A stretch of 64,000 nucleotides of DNA from Atriophallophorus winterbourni (Eukaryota > Platyhelminthes > Trematoda > Plagiorchiida > Microphallidae), in NCBI GenBank assembly GCA_013407085.1, contig JACCGJ010000327.1:1-64000 (forward strand), written 5' to 3'. Position 1 is the first letter of the stretch. Every line of letters begins with the position of its first letter. Below, in pieces: positions 50,501 through 58,900 of the stretch. The notes under the pieces are model-generated. The model made no database searches, was not told where the DNA came from, and saw only the letters and a program-made list of their open reading frames with translations. The position numbers and the translations under genes were made by a program.

Positions 50501-52921
50501 NNNNNNNNNNNNNNNNNNNNNNNNNNNNNNNNNNNNNNNNNNNNNNNNNNNNNNNNNNNNNNNNNNNNNNNNNNNNNNNNNNNNNNNNNNNNNNNNNNNN
50601 NNNNNNNNNNNNNNNNNNNNNNNNNNNNNNNNNNNNNNNNNNNNNNNNNNNNNNNNNNNNNNNNNNNNNNNNNNNNNNNNNNNNNNNNNNNNNNNNNNNN
50701 NNNNNNNNNNNNNNNNNNNNNNNNNNNNNNNNNNNNNNNNNNNNNNNNNNNNNNNNNNNNNNNNNNNNNNNNNNNNNNNNNNNNNNNNNNNNNNNNNNNN
50801 NNNNNNNNNNNNNNNNNNNNNNNNNNNNNNNNNNNNNNNNNNNNNNNNNNNNNNNNNNNNNNNNNNNNNNNNNNNNNNNNNNNNNNNNNNNNNNNNNNNN
50901 NNNNNNNNNNNNNNNNNNNNNNNNNNNNNNNNNNNNNNNNNNNNNNNNNNNNNNNNNNNNNNNNNNNNNNNNNNNNNNNNNNNNNNNNNNNNNNNNNNTT
51001 TAGTCAATTCCAAAATCTGCAAAACTTGAAAATTCACGCGATTGTGATGTACATCCATGGTCGACATCGACCGAAGGAGGCCAACAACAACAACATTATT
51101 GTCTAAGAATTCGTTGATGGAAAATTAAGCTACCAGGTACAGAATCAATTTAATATCGCATGCCGCGAGGATTTACCGTTCAAGTATGTGAAGACACTAA
51201 GAATACTGTATAAATATACTCGTGGCAGCATCTTAAACCCTGTATAGTTTACGGTTACGATATTTTGCTTGGATCTATTGTTGTGATTTCCATTTACAGC
51301 CACAGGTAGAAAAAAATCCGTATTAATTAGAGCTATCGATTAACCGTCAGGATTGACGGATGGTAAGAATAGCAAAAAAGAAGCACACACACTGCAGGTG
51401 GATAGCGTCACCAAAAACAGCAAGTCACCACAAAATACGAGGGATAGTAATAACTAAGGAAGAATGTCTTGGAAAAATTAAATGCCATTTTGGCAGCACC
51501 TGTATCGTATGATATGAAAGCACAAGCCTGATTGAGGCAAAATGTCGCACAGTCAGAGACTGGGGTAAGATACTGTCAGGTTTCCCGGCCTAGACAGGTA
51601 TGAGGGGGAAAATAGAAATGGTAGTGAGACTCCAGCGTGTTTCGGCATGCAGCTCACTATCGTTAGCCAATCAATTTAGCACGGAAATGCTGCACAATTG
51701 CACATATGTGCACCATTAATATTGATATGAAAAGCTAATTGATGAAGAAAGCCTAAGTTCCAATCGACTGACACCGATAAGGCTCTTGTTAATATCTGAA
51801 TTGTGGTATCAAAGTGAAAACTAGCGCGATTTAGGTGGAATTCACACCAGTCAAACGAGTTTGCAATAAAGGGATTTCTTGATTGACTGTGCTCATTTCA
51901 CCTAACTACAAGAGACATTCAGATTTTGCAAATTACAGTTCGGCCAGTATATGTTCTGTGATGCCCAAATTTTAGAAGAATATGGTGGACAGAACATTTT
52001 TAATTACCGAGAATCGTAAAAAATATAGCCCAGCACAATTTCTGTAAAGCTAACCTAGTTAAACGGCCGAACCAAAGCGGCTCAGGTAGAGCCTTCTGGT
52101 AAAGTTAACAAATTTTAAACGAATTGATCACTGTCAACTACTGATAAAATTGTATCAGGTAGGCATCAGCGGATAGTTAATCGTGCGGATAAAAGTTACC
52201 TTTCTGAGCACAAAGAAACTGTGTGAATAAAGGGAGTAGATTCTCTGATCATCATTACCAGCAACGGGAAAATTCGTTAAACGCGATTCTTATTTTATCA
52301 GAGGAAATGAAAAATGAAGCGGTATGTGCAACAATGAAAGTGAAGAGTTGGAACAAAAGAATAATGTTGAACTCACACTAACTGGCTCTAACGCATGCGA
52401 AGAGGAGAAAACGTGTTTTCTTTTGATCAAAGACTCGGTTGCTGTAGCAGCAGTGGCTGTGGCAGTGGTTGAAAAAATTGATGCATGCTGAGAAGCAACC
52501 GCGGCTGCTGCTGCGGCGGCTCGAGCACAGGCAGCACCATATGCAGCGGCAGCAGCTGCAGCGGCTACAGCATAGGGGGAAGTCGCCGATCGGGAGAACG
52601 GAGAGTCTCGAGAAAATGGAAGTGGCAGAACTTGGAAATAAAAATATACAAAATACATGTGAGTATGATATTAGTGGAAGAATTATCGCTTTGTAGTATA
52701 ACTAACGTATCAAATCAAGTTGTAACTGGTGGTGAATAAAGAGTCACGCTTCGTGTCACGAAGATGGTGGTCAAGTGTAGGTAATTCATTTTGATAAAGG
52801 TAATTATGAACAGATAATCGCATCAAAATGAAAGATTTGGAACTCCCGACCGACAGCTGTTATGATCCGGACCCAAATCTCTTGGTATGTACGCGAAACA
52901 ATGGCGGTTTATTCATGATTC

Positions 52922-52972
<51 letters not shown>

Positions 52973-55900
52973 ATATATATATATATATATTATATATTAA
53001 ATTGGTTTGCGCCATCCCAATGTTTAATCACAGTAATGCGCATTTTGCAGTAGATTAAGACACATTCAATCTTATTTAGCCCAAGTGAGTAAAGGGAAGA
53101 TCCTAATTTAATCAATATGGAAGTACGTTTAAAAATGTGGTGAAACCAGGTCATTACAGTAACGGATATCAAGTAAATTATTCACCACATGTTTTTTGAA
53201 TATCAGTGCGCAATTGCCAATCAATTAATAAATACCACGGCGCCCAGAATGTCCAACTCAGGTGATGTATGACGGCTAAATATACTTAAAATTTACCGTG
53301 GCATAGGATCGATGTACGTGTATACGCAAGCAGTCGCGAAATTATGTGAAATTGAACAAAAGAAAAATTGTGGAAACAACGTTCCCCTGCGCGTAAACAG
53401 TGGATAGGCGTTGATCAAATCTGGACCAATAAATAATTGTTGTCGATGACATTTAAATGATTTCCACCAGTATAGCTGCATGCGAACATACACCATCGCC
53501 ATTTGTCATTTCTCGTAACTGTCTAGGCCAGTGCAACCTGACAGCATATTAACCTGCGACCAGAGGATGAATGTGCGACACTACCATGGCACCAGGGTTT
53601 CGATTCCATACATATATGACACCGTTTGTAAGCTGCATCCAAACCTCCGCTGCATTCTACTGCCATTTCTATTCTATTCTCATTTCTTTCATCTGTCTAA
53701 GTCTAGACAACCTTACAGTATTTTAGCCCACGGGCCATCTATGACTGTGCGGCACATTGCCTGGATCAGGCTTGTGCTATCAAACACATGAATGTAGGAA
53801 ATCGCAAACCTGGAGCAATGCAAAGTGCCGCACACTCAGGACTGTCGTTAGTCTAAGTTACTCTCAGGTGGCCCAGGTATAGACAGATGAGGGATAATGA
53901 TAAAATGACACTGAGAATTCAGGGTGTTTTGTATGTATCTCAGTTGTTGTTGGCCAACTTCGGTCGATGTCGACCATGGATGTAAGGTATGAAAGCACAA
54001 GCTTGAGCCAGGCAAAGTGCCGCACAGTCGGAGACTTCACATGGGCGATATTACTGTCAGGTTGCCCAGGCCTAGACAGTTACGAGAAATAGAGAATAAA
54101 GATGGTAGCGAGATTTCAGCGTGCAGATCACTACCCGTGGTCAATCAATTTAGCACGGTGTTAGCCACACAACACAGAAGTACTGTACGATTGCACATCC
54201 GTGCACACGCGGATGTACATAAGAATAGCATGAATTTTCATGTTCCACAGCTCTTCAAATGACTAAACATGTAGCTCAGTACCGTTAGAAAATAAATTAA
54301 GCATTGTGCTACCTTTGCAGTACCGAAACACCATAAAGTTACGCATCACAAGTTACACATACCTTGTGCTGCAAGCTGCACGAAACAAGGTGAGTGTTAA
54401 CACAATTCGATTTGCTTCCGTTTGTTTGGAGCTGGGGTTGGCAGTGGGGATAAGCTCCCACTGTTTATAAAATGCTCCCATATGGCATACGTCTCAAATA
54501 GCCTCTGACAGCCATGTCCAGCTTCTGGCCTGCACGAGTGGCTCCCCAAGCCCGGTGGAACTGCTTCTACCAACAGAAGGGGCGAGGGCGAGTGACTGGC
54601 GCTTGGAAACAAGTTTGCTTCGGGCAGATGGAGCTCGTTAGCCTGGGAGGACATTTCATCTAAGGGAAGGAAAACCCTGATTTTAAACCTCCGCTGCCTT
54701 GCGGGATACCCGATCGCGGGAACAGCTTCGGGAGAAAACCCTGAGGAAAAATTTGAAACAGAGTCTGACAGACTGTTAGTTGGTGCACACCACCTGTTTC
54801 TGGCAACTCTCTGCTGCCTTGCAGGTTGCACTTGGTTGCACAAAGGCTAGAGAAGCTGATTCGAACAAACGCCGAGTGGTGCTGGGGACATCACTTGTAC
54901 ACTATCCCCAAGAAACTTCATGATGATGTCTCAATCGGTCTGCGTACCGTCTACGGAGTTCGCAGGTGGGAATGAGACTGGATCACGATCTGCAACGATC
55001 TCACCTCCGATCGACGTGCGTGGGCTGGTGCGATCCGAGACATCAGTGAAGCCGGCTAATCCACCCGTGGAGCCAGCCGCACAAAAGTAAAAAGTAAAAG
55101 TAAAGTAAGTACTCATCCTCCAGGAGGAGATAGTCGCACAAAAGTAAAGTAAGTTTGGAGCTGGCATTAATTCATTAGGCAACACTGTTTGTAATCCTGA
55201 ATTTTTATTTTCACTGGATTTTATTTACAGCATTTTACCATTTAGCGCCGTTTTACAATATACAGAAGCTGGTCTTATTAACCCCGTCGCGAGATTTCAA
55301 AACGTACAAAAACGAGCAGCCAGATGAAAGTGCTAATAAGTTGAGAAATAGCAGTAGTGGAACATCTAATTTCAAATCAGTGAAAAGTTAAATAACGAGC
55401 ATCGTGACGGTGGTCGAGTTGATGATGCGATTGATTGCCGAGCAGTCAACTTTATTATTGATAGTTAGTGAGCGTCACAAAATGCAAAATATATTAGTTG
55501 TAATAAGGTTGCGAGAAAAAGCACTGAGTAGTGAGAGACACTCACGTGAATGATAATAGTCACCAAGAGAAACGAATCCCAAGTTGAATGCATTTTTCGG
55601 CGAACACTGAAAAGGTACGAGTGATATAAATAGCACGCATATGCCGCTTTGATACGAAGGAAAAAAGGAAAAGCTAAAAAAAAACTTTGGTGGGAGCATT
55701 GAAAATTGATGAAGCAAAACAAGCTATCAATGAAACGTTAATAAATCTATTTCATGAATAAAATAGTACATATCAAATTACATTTACAGTACCTCTGTGT
55801 TATGCGGCTAACATCGTCGTAATTTGATCGGCCACCGGTAGAAAGATGCATGTTGAAACACGCTTGAGTCTCAGCACTAATTTATTTCTGTTACTTTTCC

Positions 55901-58900
55901 ATTTACTATTTTCTTTCTCCAATCTATCTAGGCCTGTTCAACGTGACAGTATCATAGCCTAATTGAAATCAACAAACAGTGGGGTACTTTGCCTGGATCA
56001 GGCTTGTCCATACATTTACAGCAAATTGCTTGGGAGAATATGATGTAGCCAAGTTTTTCAACGCCTCGAGAGACATCATATTATGTAAAAAAAATACAAA
56101 TGGCTGCCAGTGTTGATGTCCATCAAGTACCCCGCGCCTAGATTCATTAACAAAATCGGATATTCGTAATACTTCACAAAGAAGCACCATGGTTTGTTGT
56201 AACTTATTAAATCACAGATTCAAAGTCGAATAGTTGGTACTTAAGCAACCACCAATAAAGCAAGGAGTCAGCTACACTTATACTCTTTGTACTGCATAGG
56301 TTACACTATGTCAAAATGAATTTTCACAAGCAAAAATCTGCCGCGAAAAATCACAATTGTCTCATTGGGGCTTACTTGCAGTCTGTGACTGTGCGACACT
56401 GCCTGGATGTATGCTTTCATACATACATAGGTGCATAGGCCTACGAGGGTAAAGATGATATTGTTTTGGGAGTTTCGTCTTCGTTCATTCAGCGTTTGAC
56501 GATTACCAAAATAGTAATCGCCAAACGCTGCAATAAAACCATCTCATGCGTATTTTAGTTTAAATAATGGAATCTGATATGTAGCGGAAACGACAGTTTT
56601 TGCACGGACAACCAGTAAAAAATAAAAAATCCTCTTTTTCCTAAACGAAAAAGGGTCGGGCCCTTTCTAATCAGCAACGTTTTCCAGTAAAATATCAGAT
56701 GAAAAAAATTTGGGGCGATAAAAGGTGGGTCTTGCTGGGACCGCACTGTAACGAGCTGTGGATGTATTTTACACACAACGAATGCCAAAACGAAGGACAT
56801 GCTATGAAGCTTTATAAGTGAAGAAATCAGCGGCTTGGTGCGAAATGCACCATATCCACCAGGATAATGAACTTATATATTGCCGTTCTGGGAAGTTATT
56901 GATGCAAGCATGGAAGAGAAGAGCAAACATACATTCAACAAATGTTTTGAAAACGAAATCCGCCGTTAAATGAAACCTTTCCTCTGAACGGTGATCACGT
57001 TAATCGATGTATATCAGTCGCATGACTTTTTTCATGGTTCACAGCTTTTCGAATAGCTAAACAGTTCAATTCGGGAAGAACAATCTCACCGACAGAGCTC
57101 GCAACGATGGTATGGTATGTAAGCACGAGCCTGATCCAGGCAAAGTGCCGCACAGTCAGAGACTGGACGTGGGCTAAGATACTGTCAGGTTGCCCAGGCC
57201 TAGACAGATACGATGGGGGGAATAGAAATGGTAGTGAGACTCCAGCGTGTTTCAGCATGCAGCTCACTAGCGTTGGCCAATCAATTTAGCACGATGTTAG
57301 CCGCACAGCACAGAAATGCTGCACGATTGCACATCCGTGCACGCAACGATAGGCAGTACTCGGTCGATCGGGGGTCAGTTGCACGCCGACGACGTGATCT
57401 GCGTTCAGCAGACAAGAACTGTATCTTCTACTCCCCAGCTGGCAGGCTACGATTTACACAATATCTCCACTGTGAGCGGTTAAGAGAAAGTTCTTCCCAA
57501 CTCGCGGTTTCAATTCATATCTCGTTTGTAAACGTCTTTGTACCGCAAATGCGGTCTACCTGATTACAACTCACCAAAGAATACGAGCACTTTTCATTAT
57601 GTAGACGTGGCCAAGCCACTATAGGCGGCGAACATTTTAGTCCAATAGTCATTCGCACTCGTCTTGCAGTCTGTTGGACCTTAATTCTCGCTGCTTTTAG
57701 AAGTCATAACTTTTTATCTGTTGGCATATCATTGATCTTCAAGAACACTGACCGTTTCTCGCCCAGCACAGCTGTCATCTCGGAAGCTTTTGCTTCGAAC
57801 CAGTAGCTTGCTCAAACTTTCTTCGGACAGTAAGTTGAAAATGCGATTCGGTATATGCAGCTATTTCGTGATTTCCAATTTTCTCAAGTCGATTCGAGTG
57901 GGGCTGTCTTGTTGAACTCCGTTGTGAAGGCTTTTGCAAATCGCACAGTTAGATTAGGTTCGCACATGCGAGTGACGGCTATCTTTTACTTAGCAGACAA
58001 TTTGGCGTGGTGAAATCTCGTCTGGGGAAATTTCAGTTTTGCACAAACCAGCGAATGGACAGTGTCGCAGTCTGCGCTTTGATATGATCTGGTGAGGAGT
58101 ACACTTCCTACATTAGTGCACCTAACAAGAATAAGATCAAGCTGATGCCAATGCATAGAGCACAGTTCTAGTAGGCCTTGTCCATTTTTGATTGGTTTTA
58201 CCTATTTTGAACCTTCCGAGAAAGTTTTTCCAAGGCTCGTAATCTGCACCAAATCTGGCATTAAAATCATGTAATGCTGTTTACACGGGGTAACCCACTC
58301 CCAGTTTCTGAATTGGCTTAAGGAGATAAAGGATCTGACTGTTAAACTAGCTGCGGTTTGTGCGATCTGTCTTCCAGGTTGGGGTCCATAAGATTAAAAT
58401 TGAGTGGCTTCTTACCCTTAGCGATATGGCCAAAATCGTGTTCAACGGTGGCCTCGTTGTAGACATCTCGGATTGTTTGATTAATCTTGTCTGTTGTCAA
58501 GTGTAGTGGTGTGGACAGCTTATGATGCGTAAGTAAACGCCGCATGGAAGCTGTTATACTGGTGTCGACGTTCACAAAACTTGACTCAATGCTGGTCTGA
58601 TTCAAGGTGTAGGCATCTCATTCCATTCCGTCTGTGTCCAATCTATTATAGGTTCAGTAGCTTTTTAGGTCCCACTCTTCCCCATATATTTGAGAGGTTT
58701 TTACTGTCATAGTTGTATGGTAGTTAAGCACTTGGTACATTTTAACGGTGTAATGCTGTCTATGATGATGATGACTGTCGTCTACAGAATAAGAAGCGAT
58801 GTGCACCATTCGCAGTAACTTCAATAAGAACCTTGCTCACAATTTCTTTAAAGTAGTTTTTAAACTTTGCTGCAATAATCCTATCCGGAAGCACATACCA

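Noticed and set aside
49948..51067. Long ORFs across the N run
   Set aside because: Artefact of translating 1000 N.
52925..52997. AT-rich tract as an origin or matrix-attachment site
   Set aside because: A simple microsatellite; nothing further supports a function.
55465..55722. Hydrophobic ORFs around TCF exon 2
   Set aside because: Possible membrane proteins by composition, but they are T-rich shadow frames; only the 61-bp exon inside has splice support.
57109..57341. tRNA-derived head or tRNA gene within S1
   Set aside because: No convincing A and B boxes or cloverleaf; only loose GGTTGCCC resemblance.
58342..58605. 87-codon minus ORF as a gene
   Set aside because: It is the antisense of the RTE-2 3' UTR, shown by matching copies elsewhere in the window.
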